A DNA stretch of 64,000 nucleotides. Origin: a virus. Position 1 is the stretch's first letter. Every line of letters starts with the position of its first letter. The position numbers and the translations under genes are program-made. Below are positions 8,290 to 21,600 of the stretch, in pieces. The stretch spans positions 62,001 to 126,000 of IMG/VR virus record IMGVR_UViG_3300042691_026427; one strand, given 5' to 3'. The notes beneath the pieces are model-generated. The model was not told where the DNA came from. It saw only the letters and a program-made list of their open reading frames with translations, and did not search any database.

Positions 8290-9282
8290 TTAGACATATG
8301 TAGTGAATTGTCCGAATACAATCCATGATCCTGCAAGTCTTACTAAAGAATAAGAAACCATATCTGTTTGATTGGCAACCCCTACTGCTGTTACTCCTTG
8401 GCTCCATCTTATAGTCTGCGCTGCACCGTTAATTTGTATTCCTGTAGGAGTTCGTGCAGTTGCTCCTTGAGCTACATAAAGAACAACTACTGTGGTAACA
8501 CCGTTAGTTGTTGGTATATTGTTAAAGTTTGGTGTAAAATTAGCTGCCGGTGAAGTTAGATAAAAAACACCACCTTGTGTGAAATCAAAAGTTACTGTGC
8601 CAGTTGCACCGGAACTAGTTGGTGTAAGATCAACAGTGGTAGCAGTAACTCCTAAAGAACCAGTAAATCCTGAAATCCCTAGTGATCCGGAGAATCCAAT
8701 TGATCCAATAAATCCGACACTACCAGTGAAACTTTGACTACCGGTAAATCCCTGACTACCAGTAAATGCCCGGCTACCAGTGAATCCTTGACTACCACTA
8801 TAACCAAATGATCCAGTGAAACTTTGACTACCAGTGAATCCCTGACTACCTGTAAATCCGCTACCAGTGAAACCTCGACTACCAGTGAAACCAAAACTAC
8901 CAGTAAAACTTTGACTGCCAGTAAATCCAAAACTACCAGTAAAGGCCAGGCTACCAGTAAATCCAATACTACCACTAAATCCTTGACTACCTACATAGCT
9001 TCTGCTGCCGGTAAATCCTATCCCTCCTATTGATCCAGTGAATCCAATAGACGCAAATGCTCCAGAACTTCCCACAAACCCGGTAACTCCAAATGAACCA
9101 GTATAACCAAATGAACCTGTAAAACTTTGACTTCCAGTAAATCCAATCGAAGCAAATGCACCAGAACTACCAGTATAACCTTGGGTATTGCCCACAACAA
9201 CCCATGCTTTTCCGTTGAACTGCCATGTTCTATTTCCAAAGGTATAAGTTTGATTTAATGCTGGGCTAGGTGGAAAATTCAT
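8290..9282 (-). CDS. Collagen-like tail-fibre protein, 330 residues
   Basis: The first 30 residues (NFPPSPALNQTYTFGNRTWQFNG) are an attachment motif seen in phage fibre proteins and also recognisable in the 69-residue protein at 38262-38471. Then come about 170 residues of Gly-X-Y triplets built from GFT/GYT and GS-x (for example GFTGSQSFTGSFGYTGS), followed by a C-terminal globular domain of about 115 residues (from VTATTVDLTPTSSG to GQFTTYV) that may be a trimerisation or receptor-binding head. Likely a trimeric triple-helical fibre. It is followed at once by the three tip genes. Confidence 0.8.
   Translation of the reverse strand: MNFPPSPALNQTYTFGNRTWQFNGKAWVVVGNTQGYTGSSGAFASIGFTGSQSFTGSFGYTGSFGVTGFVGSSGAFASIGFTGSIGGIGFTGSRSYVGSQGFSGSIGFTGSLAFTGSFGFTGSQSFTGSFGFTGSRGFTGSGFTGSQGFTGSQSFTGSFGYSGSQGFTGSRAFTGSQGFTGSQSFTGSVGFIGSIGFSGSLGISGFTGSLGVTATTVDLTPTSSGATGTVTFDFTQGGVFYLTSPAANFTPNFNNIPTTNGVTTVVVLYVAQGATARTPTGIQINGAAQTIRWSQGVTAVGVANQTDMVSYSLVRLAGSWIVFGQFTTYV
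8640..9170 (-). repeat. Collagen-like 18-bp repeat tract in the 330-residue fibre gene
   Basis: Degenerate 18-bp units coding for two Gly-X-Y triplets (G-F/Y-T, G-S-x). Synonymous differences keep the units from being identical. Confidence 0.85.
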
Positions 9283-9324
9283 TGGTATTTTTAATTATGT
9301 TATCTTTGTATATTTAACATTTTA

Positions 9325-12300
9325 TTATTCGTTGGCTGTTCTAGTTGAAGGGAACAGACGTAAATTGCCTGGCCAAATAATTCTAACAGCTCCGCCGCCT
9401 GGTTGCCAAAGTGCAGGACTACCCGGACCTCCGGCGCCGCCGCCATACAATTTACCGACGCCATTTGACCCGGGGTTGCCTGGCTGTCCAGCAGTTGTTG
9501 CTGAACCGGAAGACGCACCTCCAGTGCCGCTCGCGCCTTCACCGTATATTCCCACGCCGCCACCAGCACCTCCACCACCTGGTCCGGCACCGCCGGCACC
9601 ACCGCCACCACCTGCACCTCCCGAGCCAGTGAAACCATTTCCATAAGTGGCAAAAGCGCCACCATAATGCGGAGCGCCCGACCCACCAGACCAAGACACC
9701 TGGCCACCTACTGTTCCTCCACCGCCTCCACCTGCACCACCAGTTCCAAATAGTGAACCTGCTCCTGCAAATATGCCAGGTCCACCATTTCCAGAATATC
9801 CTGCAGCGCCACCGCCACCACCCGGATAACCGCCAAAGGTAGTTACGGTACCCCTTCCGCCACTGGCAGCAAACAAGTACGTTTCACTGTTAAAGAAAGA
9901 AGGTGGTAAGTCCTCAGGCGTGTTGCTGACGCCAATCCGCGCAACTTGAATAGGGTATACAGTTCCTGCTGTTACTGATAGATTATTCTTATATGTTAAT
10001 CCACCGCCGCCACCACCGCCATAATAGCCGTTAGGTGTGCCTCCGGCACCTACTAGTACTATTGAAATAGATGTAACTCCTTCTGGTACTGTCCAATTAT
10101 AGTTGCCAGCTGTTGTAAATTCAACTTGTCCTGGTGGCGCAACTACTTGGACTGAATTACTAGCACCAGAAGATGCACTGTTTCCTGCTGCGTTAGTAGC
10201 ATATACCGTAAATGTATATGATGACAGTGCAGTTAATCCAGTAACAGTGATAGATCCTGATCCCGATCCCGACAATGTTCCTGTAATTCCTCCAGGACTA
10301 CTAACAGCGGTATAAGACGTAATTACACTGCCACCGTTATTTGCAGGCGCAGTAAAGCTCACGCTTGCGGTAGTAGCATTTACACTTGTAGCTGTTCCAA
10401 TTGTTGGTACGTTAGGAGCCACTGCCGGAGCAACAAACAGATCATTACTGAATGTTCCAGTTCCAATAAAATTTGTAGACAGTACCTGAACATTATATGT
10501 CCTACCTTGAGCAAGAGAAGTTGCAGTGTAGGTAGTAATAGGAGCTCCTGAATTTGGTAAAGTAACATCTACTGTAGATGCAGGTGTAGTGCTGTAACTT
10601 CCAGGCGGAACTCCTACATCTAACAACAACAATCTAACTCTCCAAGAAGTAATTGGCCAACCGCTTGTATTTGTTGGGTTTGTCCAATTTACTACTAAAG
10701 AGCTAGTGCTTGCAATAGATACATTGACAACACTTATTGTAGGTGGAACACTTCCTGCTGGAATATTTCTAAGTTGTAAAGGAGAACTTGTGCCTATTGT
10801 GTTAACAGCATATACATCAAAGTCGTAATATGTACCGGCAGTAAGACCTGTAAATGTAAACTCGCCAGCGCCTGATTGTTCTAAGGTAATTGTAGGTCCG
10901 CTAGGTAATTGTGTTGTATAATATGAAGTAACAATTAATCCTCCAGTATTTGGAGTATCGTAAAGAATTACTATTGTAGTGGCGTCCGGATTCTGTGTAC
11001 CTGTTGATCTAAGTCTAGGTGGTCCAGGCGCAATCAATGGAACATAAACAAAGCCTGGCGCCACATTCAAATCTGGGAATCGGCGTTGGTTTCCCGGCCA
11101 TACTATTCGAACTGCTCCGTATCTTCCTTGATTTGCGCTAAGAGGTGTTACTCCTGTAACGTTGCCGTAGCTATATGCACCTGCGCCGCCACCTACATAT
11201 AGGTATTCGTTATTAATCACTGCTGGTGTAAATGAAAAAGGGCCAGTAGAACTACTAAGCCTATTTGCACTTCCTCCACTTATGGCAATGCCATAGGCTT
11301 CTGATCCCGTTGCATTGAATACTCCAGAGGTGCCAGAAGCGCCACGTGCATTTTGAACAATGTGAAAATCTATTTGATTTGGTGTTGCTTCATAAAATTG
11401 ATATTCTACAACCATATTAGGAGAACCTAGGGTGCCTGACGCAGATGCGGTTCCTTCAAATATAATTACATATATCCTATTGGGGGCGGTGCCTACAGTT
11501 CCAAAATAAATTCGTTGTCCAGAATTATCTGCTGCGCTAACCATTATTTTTGGAAATGCTGGGACATTGCCACCTAACCCACTAAAGGCTGAAGAACCGC
11601 TGCCAAATGTTATGTAGCTGTTTGTTCCTACAAAAACTTGCGAGTAAGATGTACCGAGAAAATTAACATTCCAAGGTAAGCTAACAGTCCAAAAGTTGTC
11701 GTCGCCGGCATTGCTAGTTGAACTAGCAAGCCCAGATATTCCTAGGGGACTATATGTAATAGCACTCACAGTGGTAATACTACCGCTAGTCACTGCATTA
11801 CTTATGTTTATGGTACTTCCGGGACCTGTCGCTGTAACCGGAGAATTTGTAGCTGTGGGAGGTGATCCGTCTAGTCGCTGCCCGTAAATTCCCACGCCGC
11901 CGCCGTAGCCTCCTGATTGAGTTTGTATTGTTCCAGCTACACTGTTGCCACCTGCGCCAGCCCCACCAAATCCTACCGCGCCCTGCTGCGAATTGAGACT
12001 AGTTTGGCGGCTACCTTCTCCTAGTCCACCAGCACCGTCATATCCGCCTGCACCTCCGCCACCTGCACCAGTCTTTTGAACGTTGTTATTTAGGCTACCA
12101 CTACCGCCATCGCCACCACGGCCTCCGCCCTCGCCAATTACTCGAGCTCCCCCTGTGCCTCCTTGAGCGAGGAAGGCGCCAGGAGCACCACCATTACCGC
12201 CAGTTGCTGAAACAATAAATGTACCACTGCCCTGTCGTCTGACCCAGCTACTGCCTCCGGCTGCACCGGCGGTTACGGCAGACCCTATATTAATGCCAGG

Positions 12301-12621
12301 AGAACCTGTAATAAAATTTGAGCCACCATTACCACCAAACCCGGCGTTTATTTCTAAAATTTCTCCGGGTGTAACAGCAATATCAGTAACATAGGCTAAT
12401 CCACCACCACCGCCTGCACCACCTGTTGAAATTATACTGGTGGTAAAATTGTATGCTGATCCACCACCGCCCCCACCACCACCTACTACTACTATTGAAA
12501 TAGATGTAACTCCTGCAGGCACAGTCCAAGAAATTATACCCGCAGTATTGAAAAAAATACGTTCCCCACCAGATGGTCGTACTAAATTCCTTGCACTACT
12601 TACGAAGAATGTTCCACTCAT
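9325..12621 (-). CDS. Gly-rich / fibronectin-III tail adhesin, 1098 residues
   Basis: Two glycine-rich modules, near residues 20-250 and 850-1090, frame the protein. Each starts with a strand motif (ISWTVPAGVTSISIVVVGG; YNWTVPEGVTSISIVLVGAG) and continues into Gly-rich loops (GGGGG, GGAGGGG), as in the glycine-rich domains of phage adhesins. Between them lie a beta domain (about 310-500, around VFVGTNSYITFGSG) and three fibronectin type III-like domains (about 540-840), recognisable from motifs such as FTGLTAGTYYDFDVYAVN. No signal peptide is seen. It overlaps the stop of the giant gene by 4 nt, so the two are co-expressed. Likely a virion surface adhesin binding host carbohydrate (inference). 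Confidence 0.8.
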   Translation of the reverse strand: MSGTFFVSSARNLVRPSGGERIFFNTAGIISWTVPAGVTSISIVVVGGGGGGGGSAYNFTTSIISTGGAGGGGGLAYVTDIAVTPGEILEINAGFGGNGGSNFITGSPGINIGSAVTAGAAGGSSWVRRQGSGTFIVSATGGNGGAPGAFLAQGGTGGARVIGEGGGRGGDGGSGSLNNNVQKTGAGGGGAGGYDGAGGLGEGSRQTSLNSQQGAVGFGGAGAGGNSVAGTIQTQSGGYGGGVGIYGQRLDGSPPTATNSPVTATGPGSTINISNAVTSGSITTVSAITYSPLGISGLASSTSNAGDDNFWTVSLPWNVNFLGTSYSQVFVGTNSYITFGSGSSAFSGLGGNVPAFPKIMVSAADNSGQRIYFGTVGTAPNRIYVIIFEGTASASGTLGSPNMVVEYQFYEATPNQIDFHIVQNARGASGTSGVFNATGSEAYGIAISGGSANRLSSSTGPFSFTPAVINNEYLYVGGGAGAYSYGNVTGVTPLSANQGRYGAVRIVWPGNQRRFPDLNVAPGFVYVPLIAPGPPRLRSTGTQNPDATTIVILYDTPNTGGLIVTSYYTTQLPSGPTITLEQSGAGEFTFTGLTAGTYYDFDVYAVNTIGTSSPLQLRNIPAGSVPPTISVVNVSIASTSSLVVNWTNPTNTSGWPITSWRVRLLLLDVGVPPGSYSTTPASTVDVTLPNSGAPITTYTATSLAQGRTYNVQVLSTNFIGTGTFSNDLFVAPAVAPNVPTIGTATSVNATTASVSFTAPANNGGSVITSYTAVSSPGGITGTLSGSGSGSITVTGLTALSSYTFTVYATNAAGNSASSGASNSVQVVAPPGQVEFTTAGNYNWTVPEGVTSISIVLVGAGGTPNGYYGGGGGGGLTYKNNLSVTAGTVYPIQVARIGVSNTPEDLPPSFFNSETYLFAASGGRGTVTTFGGYPGGGGGAAGYSGNGGPGIFAGAGSLFGTGGAGGGGGGTVGGQVSWSGGSGAPHYGGAFATYGNGFTGSGGAGGGGGAGGAGPGGGGAGGGVGIYGEGASGTGGASSGSATTAGQPGNPGSNGVGKLYGGGAGGPGSPALWQPGGGAVRIIWPGNLRLFPSTRTANE

Positions 12622-15600
12622 ACTTTTCGATAATAAATTGTTATTTTTGCTCCAGCTGCACCAGATCCAATAGTATCAACATCTAAGGTAACTTCATCAT
12701 CGTCTGCAAAACTAGTTGTAACTAAAGTTGTAGGTGTCGCAGCAGTAGTTGATGTCTTTTCTCCTGCATCAATAGTTAGTTTATTAGCTCCTAATACGGA
12801 AACACCATTTTTATTAATATCAAGAGTTACTATTGAGGCGCCGGCTGTTGTCAAGCTGGCTCTAGGCAATTGAGTCAACGTTAGTGCGTAAGGAGTCCTA
12901 AATGTTACAGCAGTTCCTGCAGATAATGGACTATATTCGTCGCTAAGTGCAACGCTCATATAATCACTAAATCCTGCACTACCAGTAAATCCTATTGCCC
13001 CCTGGGCCGTTACATTTCCTGCACTACCAGTAAATCCTAACGGGCCTAAGAATCCGCCGCCAGCAGCAACTTCAACCCATTGGAATGTGTCCCCGTCATT
13101 GGTATAGACATATTCTAAACCTAACGCACTGTCAAACCATCGATCACCTATTACTGGCGATACAGGAGCAGTTGCACTATATGAGAATGAACTTTCACCT
13201 TTTGATCCACTGAATCCGCGACTACCGGCAAATCCAAATGATCCAGTATAACCAAATGATCCTACAAATCCTTCACTACCAGTAAATCCGCGACTACCAG
13301 TGTAGCCAAAACTACCCGAGTATCCAAATGATCCTACGTAACCTCCACTACCAGTAAATGCCCGGCTACCAGTGAATCCTTGACTACCACTATAACCAAA
13401 TGATCCACTAAATCCAAAACTACCAGTGAATCCTGCGCTTCCAAAAAATCCTTGACTACCACTAAATCCTTGATCACCTGTTCTATTGAAAACTAGACTT
13501 AATGTGTCGTTGTTAGTAGGAATAGCGCCTGCAACATATGAAACAGTTAATGTAGCAAAAGTAGTACCAGTAGTAATTGAAGTAACATTCCAAACATTTA
13601 TATTAGGCGATGTGTTTAGATTATTTTCAATAATCAACTGTCCCTTATTTGGGTTAGTACTGTTGGCCCACTGATTAATATAGGTATTGATCTGCGAGCC
13701 TAGTGAATCTAAATTATTAATAAAGATAGAAGTAACACTAGTTACAACACCATTATTAAATCTTAAACTACCATTTGATCCAACGCCGGCTGTAGTTACG
13801 TTGTCAAAGTAATATTTTAGGCCGCCCTTGTCTCCTTGACTACCACTAAATCCAAAACTACCAGTAAATCCTTGACTACCGGCAAATCCTTGTGATCCAC
13901 TAAATCCAAAACTACCTGTAAATCCAAATGATCCAGTGAAACTTTGACTACCAGTGAATCCCTGACTACCAGTGAATCCCTGTGATCCACTAAATCCGAA
14001 ACTACCAGTAAATCCGAAACTACCAGTGAAACTTTGACTACCAGTAAATCCCTGTGATCCACTAAATCCTTGTGATCCGGTGAAACTTTGACTGCCAGTA
14101 AATCCTTGACTACCACTAAATCCGCTACCGGTGTAGCCGAAACTACCAGTATAACTCTGACTACCAGTATATCCAATAGAACCAGTATAACCAAATGACC
14201 CAGTGTAGCCAAATGATCCTACATAACCTTCACTACCAGTGTAACTTTGACTACCAGTATATCCAATAGAACCAGTGTATCCAAATGATCCTACATAGCC
14301 TTCACTACCAGTAAATCCTCGACTACCTGTGAATCCGCTACCAGTATAACCAAAGCTACCAGTGTAGCCAAATGATCCAGTATAGCCAAATGATCCTACA
14401 TAGCCTTCACTACCAGTAAATCCTCGACTTCCGGTATAACCAAATGATCCAGTGAAACTTTGACTACCAGTGAATCCCTGACTACCAGTGAATCCCTGTG
14501 ATCCACTAAATCCGAAACTACCAGTAAATCCGAAACTACCAGTGAAACTTTGACTACCAGTAAATCCCTGTGATCCACTAAATCCTTGTGATCCAGTGAA
14601 ACTTTGACTGCCAGTAAATCCTTGACTACCACTAAATCCGCTACCGGTGTAGCCGAAACTACCAGTATAACTCTGACTACCAGTATAACCAAAGCTACCA
14701 GTGTAGCCAAATGACCCAGTGTAGCCAAATGATCCTACATAACCTTCACTACCAGTAAATCCTCGACTTCCGGTATAACCAAATGATCCCACATAGCCTT
14801 CACTACCGGTATAACTTTGACTACCAGTGAACCCTCGACTTCCACTGTAGCCAATAGAGCCAGTGTAACCAAATGATCCTACATAGCCTTCACTACCAGT
14901 GAAACCTCGACTTCCACTATAACCAAATGATCCTACATAGCCTTCACTACCAGTGAAGCTCTGACTACCAGTAAAACCTTGACTTCCGCTATAGCCAAAT
15001 GATCCAGTGTAACCAAATGATCCTACATAACCTTCACTACCACTATAACCAAAGCTGCCTGCAAAACCTGAACTACCAGTAAAGCCTTGGCTACCTGTAA
15101 ATCCTCTATCACCTGTTCTAATAAATTCTACTACAACTTGATCATTATTAACACCATATACGCCAGATGCATACGTAACAGTTAATGTAAAATAAGTACT
15201 CTGATTAAGAATAGCGGTTACATTCCATGCACTGAAGACATTAGAAGTAGAGCTATTATTTTTAATTATTAGCTGACCCTTGATTGCATTTGTACTATCA
15301 TCCCACTGGTTAATGTAGTTTGTTTGGCCTATACCATTTACATCATTAACGTTGATATAGATTGCAGTTACGTTTGCAATAATTGCATTATTTGTTCTTA
15401 AACTACCTGCGGTGCCAACACCAGCTGTTCTATTGGTATCATAATAGTAACGCAGGCCACCTTTGTCTGCACTACTACCTGTATAACCTAGGGCCGCAAA
15501 TGCACCTGAACTACCAGTAAAACCAAATGAACCAGTATAACCAAATGAACCTGTAAAACTTTGACTACCAGTAAAGCCAGCGCCTTGACTACCAGTAAAA

Positions 15601-18600
15601 CCAATTGAGCCAGTGAATCCGAGACCGCCTTGACTACCAGTAAATCCCAATGCAGCAAATGCACCAGAACTACCAGTGTATCCGTCAACTCCTATAGTAC
15701 CGTCTAAACCTGCACTACCAGTAAATCCGGCACCTTGACTACCAGTAAAACCAAATGATCCAGTAAATCCAAAACTACCAGTATAACTTTGACTACCAGT
15801 AAAACCAGCACCCTGACTGCCGGTGAATCCAATAGAGCCGGTGAATCCAAAACTACCAGTGTAACTTTGACTACCAGTAAATCCAGCACCTTGACTGCCG
15901 GTGAATCCAATTGAACCAATATAACCAACTGATCCTACATAACCTTCACTACCAGTGTAACTTTGACTACCAGTATATCCAATAGAGCCAGTAAATCCAA
16001 TAGAGCCAGTAAATCCAAATGAACCAGTAAATCCTGATGATCCAGTAAAACTTTGACTACCAGTGTATCCTATTGATCCAGTATAACCGATTGATCCTAT
16101 ATAACCTTCACTACCAGTGTAACTTTGACTACCGGTAAAGCCAATACCTTGACTGCCAGTATATCCAATTGAACCAGTAAATCCGATTGAACCAATATAA
16201 CCAACTGATCCTACATAACCTTCACTGCCGGTATAACCGATTGAACCAGTAAATGCTCTACTACCGGTATAACCTTCACTACCTGTAAATCCTGATGATC
16301 CAGTGTAACTTTGACTACCAGTATATCCAATAGAGCCGGTGAATCCAATAGAGCCAGTAAATCCAAATGAACCAGTGTAGCCAGATGATCCAGTGTAACT
16401 TTGACTACCAGTATATCCAATAGAGCCAGTAAATCCAATAGAGCCAGTAAATCCAAATGAACCAGTAAATCCTGATGACCCGGTGTAACTTTGACTACCA
16501 GTGAATCCCAATGAACCTGTGAATCCCAATGAACCAGTGAATCCAAATGAACCTGTGAATCCTGATGATCCAGTAAAACTTTGACTACCAGTGTATCCTA
16601 TTGATCCAGTATAACCGATTGATCCTATATAACCTTCACTACCAGTGTAACTTTGACTACCGGTATATCCGATGCTACCAGTAAATCCAATGCTACCAGT
16701 AAATCCAATGCTACCAGTAAATCCCGATGATCCTGTGTAACTTTGACTACCTGTATATCCAATTGAACCGGTATATCCGATGCTACCAGTAAATCCCGAT
16801 GATCCTGTGTAACTTTGACTACCTGTATATCCAATTGAACCGGTATATCCGATGCTACCAGTAAATCCCGATGATCCTGTGAATCCCAACGAACCAGTGT
16901 AACTTTGACTACCAGTATATCCAATAGAGCCAGTGTAACCAAGACTTCCGTTGTATCCTTTGGCACCGCCATTCATAAACCATGCAGCAACAGTTGAATT
17001 GGTACCACCACTTCCCGATATTACTACAAATGCAATACTGTCGCCAGTAACAAACGGCAAATACAAATCATTTGCAATTCCAAAAGTTGCTCCATTTGCG
17101 GCTGTTACAAATACACCAGTACCAACACCGTTCTTAAGAACTTCAATTGATACGTCTGACGTGTAGGCTGAATCAGCATCTACTGTTAATGAAATTAAAA
17201 TTGCATCTTCGGGGAATGTAACACCTGCGCCAAGAGTGTTAGTTCCATTACCAAATCCAAAATATCCACCTGCTGTTAAATTAGTGCTATGTTGTCCAAA
17301 TATTACATATCGGCCACCACCGGGTCCTGCACTACCAGCAAATCCTACTGATCCCACATAACCACTACTACCAGTAAAGCTTTGACTGCCTGTAAATCCA
17401 ATACTACCAGTAAATCCAATGGAACCAACAAATCCTCTACTACCTAGGAAACCTCTACTACCTGTAAAGCCCTCACTACCTGTAAAGCCCTCACTACCTG
17501 TAAAGCCCTCACTACCTGTAAATCCAGAACCTTGACTACCGGTAAATCCCTGACTACCAGCAAATCCTCGACTACCTGTAAATCCTGCGCTTCCGAAAAA
17601 TCCTCTACTGCCCAGGAAGCCTCTACTGCCTACAAAGCCCTCACTACCTGAATAGCCCTCGCTACCAGTAAATCCAAAGCTACCAGTAAATCCAAAGCTA
17701 CCAGTAAATCCAAAGCTGCCTGAAAAACCTCGGCTACCTGCAAAACCTTCACTTCCCCTAAAGCCTCTACTGCCTGCAAAACCTATTGCAGCAAATGCAC
17801 CAGAACTACCAGTAAATCCTCGACTACCGGTCATGCCGACGCTACCTGCAAATCCTTCACTGCCAGAGAATCCAATGCTGCCAGTAAATCCTAATGCAGC
17901 AAATGCACCTGAACTTCCTACAAATCCTAATTGTCCTTGACTACCGGTGAATCCGTCACTACCAGCAAATCCGTGACTACCGGAGAATCCTCGACTGCCA
18001 GTGAAACTTTGACTACCAGTAAATCCAATACTACCTGTGAATCCAAATGATCCTACGAAACCTTCACTACCGGTATAGCTTTGACTACCAGAGAATCCAA
18101 TACTTCCTTGGCTACCAGTAAATCCAAATGATCCTACAAAGCCTTCACTTCCGGCAAATCCTTGACTACCAGTGAATCCTCGACTGCCGGTGAATCCTCG
18201 GCTACCATTATAACCTAACTCACCAACACTGCCAACAAATCCACTACTACCAGTAAAGCCTGCACCTTGACTACCAGTAAATCCAATTGAGCCAGTATAG
18301 CCAACACTACCGGTAAAACTTTGACTACCTGTAAATCCAATACTACCGGTGAATCCAATGCTACCAGTATATCCTACTGATCCCACATAACCACTACTAC
18401 CGGTAAAACTTTGACTACCTGTAAATCCAATACTACCAGTAAATCCAATCGATCCTACATAACCTTCACTACCTACAAAGCCTCGTGAACCAGTAAAACC
18501 TTGACTACCTGTAAATGCTCTACTACCGGTATAACCTTCACTACCTGTAAATCCTGCGCTTCCAACAAATCCTCTACTACCAGTAAAACTTTGACTGCCT

Positions 18601-21600
18601 GTAAATCCAATGCTACCAGTAAATCCAAATGAACCAGTAAATCCCGATGATCCAGTAAAACTTTGACTACCAGTAAATCCAGCACCTTGACTACCAGTGA
18701 ATCCAATTGAGCCAGTATAGCCACTACTACCAGTAAAACTTTGACTACCAGTAAATCCAATACTACCGGTGAATCCAATTGATCCTGCAAATCCCACACT
18801 GCCTATAAAACCTCGGCTACCAGTGAACCCAATGCTACCAGTGAACCCAATGCTACCACTAAATCCGACACTGCCAGTGAATCCCGATGATCCTACAAAA
18901 CCTGCACTACCTGCAAAACCTTGACTACCGGTGAATCCTTGGCTACCAGTATAACCTAACCCACCAATACTACCGGTAAATCCGACACTACCAGTAAAAC
19001 CGGCACCTTGACTACCGGTGAATCCAACACTACCGATAAATCCAGCACTACCAGTAAAGCTTTGACTGCCTGTAAATCCAATACTACCAGTAAATCCTTC
19101 GCTGCCTACAAAACCTCGGCTACCTGCAAAACCTCTAGATCCAGTAAATCCTGAACTGCCAGAGAATCCAATGCTGCCAGTAAACCCTGCTGATCCCTGA
19201 GCACCACTACTACCGGTAAAACTTTGACTGCCGGTATAACCAATACTACCGGTGAAGCCGATGCTACCAGTATATCCCAATTCTCCTACACTTCCTGCAA
19301 ATCCTGCACTGCCAGAGAATCCACTACTTCCTGTAAATCCAATTGAGCCGGTATAACCAAATGATCCTACAAAACCTGCACTGCCAACATAGCCGTCACT
19401 GCCAGTGAATCCAATACTACCCGTAAAACCTTGACTTCCTATAAATCCTCTGCTACCTACAAATCCTCTGCTACCTACAAATCCTTCGCTTCCTGTAAAT
19501 CCGTGACTACCAGAAAATCCTTGACTACCTGCGTAACCTTGACTGCCTGTAAATCCTAGTGCAGCAAATGCGCCAGAACTACCAGTAAATCCAAACGATC
19601 CTACAAAGCCCTCACTACCAGTGTAACCTTCGCTACCAGTATAACCTGCGCTTCCCGAATATCCTTGACTACCAGTAAATCCAATGCTACCAGTGTAACC
19701 TTCACTGCCGAAGTAACCTGTGCTACCAGCAAAGCCTCTACTGCCCAAGAATCCTTGACTGCCACTATATGCTTGACTGCCAGTAAATCCAAAACGTCCT
19801 TCGCTACCAACAAAACTAGTTTCGCCTCTGCTACCAGTGTAGCCGAACGATCCACTATAGCCGAGACTTCCACTAAAGCCAACACTGCCCGCAAAGCCTT
19901 TGCTTCCGGTGTATCCTTGACTACCTACATAGGCTTTACTACCTGTGTAACCTAACTCACCTACACTTCCCGAATAACCTGTTATGCGGCCAGCGTCGAT
20001 CCAATCAGTACCATCCCAGACAAATAATTTCCCCGTATCGGTAACAATTATACCGTCGCCATCTTGTCCAAAATACGGAACCGGTAATGCGGTATCAGTA
20101 GGCACAGTTCCGATAACTTGTAGACCTGTACCTTGATCTCCTTTAGCTCCTTGGCTACCTGTGTAACCTAGGTTACCTCTCGATCCAACAAAACCTTCAC
20201 TACCTACATAACCTTCACTGCCTGTATAGCCAATACTTCCAGTGTAACCTTCACTGCCAATAAATCCTTTACTACCAGTAAATCCTGCTCCTCGACTTCC
20301 AGTGTAGCCTACACTGCCGCCGTAACCTTTGCCAGATGTATTTGTTATCGCTTGGAAAACATTTAATTGGAATGTAACTGACTTAGACTGTGGAATTGCG
20401 TCTGTAACTGTTATTGTAAATGTTAAAGGTGCGCTAGTTAACAATAACGGAGTACCAGAAATGTATCCAGTTGCATTATTAAAGTTTAATCCTAATGGCA
20501 ATGAATTAACAGAAGTATCTAATGCATATGTGTAACTTGAACTAGGAGTCGAATAGCCGCCACTGACTGCCACAGGTAGAACCTGATCAAATTGGTTTTG
20601 TGTAAAGTTAATGGGATTAACTGGAACTGTCACTAATAGTTCAGGCGGTGCGCTTGTACCAATTGTTAATACAAACGACGATGTAGATTCTTGTCCAATA
20701 CTGTCTGTTACTTTAACAATGTAAGTAGTTGATATACCCGGGTCAGTAGGTGTTCCTTCTACTTCGCCAGTAAATGCATCATACACTACAGTATTAGGCA
20801 GTGTAGGAGGAATTAATGAATATGTTAATACACCAGAACCGTCGGACGCAAGTACTGGAATGATAGAAGTTGTAATCGCAGCATATCGAGTTAATACTAC
20901 TTCAGCCTGTTGCACTGTTAATGTAATAGGCTTTGGTTGAATTACTATCGTAACATCTGTACTGGTCGATTGTGGTATTGCAGCACTGTCAGTAACTGTA
21001 ATTGTATAAGTTGCTGTGTTTGAAATTACTGTAGGAGTTCCGGAGATAGCACCAGTTGATACATTTAGACCTAAACTTAGCGGCAATGTCGGAGAAATAG
21101 AATACTTTAGTGCGCCAGTTCCGCCATTTCCTTCAAAAGGTTTAATCAGTGTAGCAGGCACACCTATCGTATAAACTAAAGAACTTGTATTAACGATAGC
21201 AACTAACGGTTGTGGAGGATTAATTCCAATACTAATTGATGTACTAGTTGTTTGTACAACTCCACCACTATCTGTTACAGTAATTGTATAAGAAGCAGTG
21301 GTTAATGTAACAGTAGGAGTACCAGCTAAGATGCCCGATGTACTATAAGTTAATCCGGTTCCAGTTAGTGAAGGTGCAATACCGAATGCATACGGAGTGA
21401 CGCCGCCGGTAACAGTTACAGGCTGTAGTGCAGTGAATGATTTATATTGTGTGAATACATTACTAGCACTCACTACCGTAGGAGTCAACGGCGGATCAAT
21501 TACTGTTAATGTAAATGTTTGTGTGCTCTTTTGACCAACTGCATCAGTTGCAGTTACGTTAAACGGAACGGCAACTTGTATTACCTGTGCAATTCCCGTA

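Larger units (their letters stand above)
12960..20330 (-). repeat. About 7.4 kb of collagen-like 18-bp repeats in the giant gene
   Basis: Near-continuous degenerate 18-bp units coding for G-F/Y-T/V/A/S and G-S-x triplets, broken by three globular inserts (about 17.0-17.3, 15.1-15.5 and 13.5-13.8 kb) and, near 20.0-20.1 kb, a WDGTDW module. Frames on both strands opposite it give long spurious open frames. Confidence 0.9.

Noticed and set aside
9332-9646. Plus-strand Pro-rich frame
   Set aside because: Antisense of glycine-rich codons in the 1098-residue adhesin; no start signal.
13817-20000. Many Leu/Val-rich open frames overlapping the collagen-like tract, and Thr/Ser/Lys-rich ones on the opposite strand
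   Set aside because: They are shadows of 18-bp repeats read in other frames; the Gly-X-Y frame is continuous and biologically sensible.
12960-20330. Possible CRISPR array because of short regular repeats
   Set aside because: Units are contiguous without spacers, in frame, and code for Gly-X-Y triplets.
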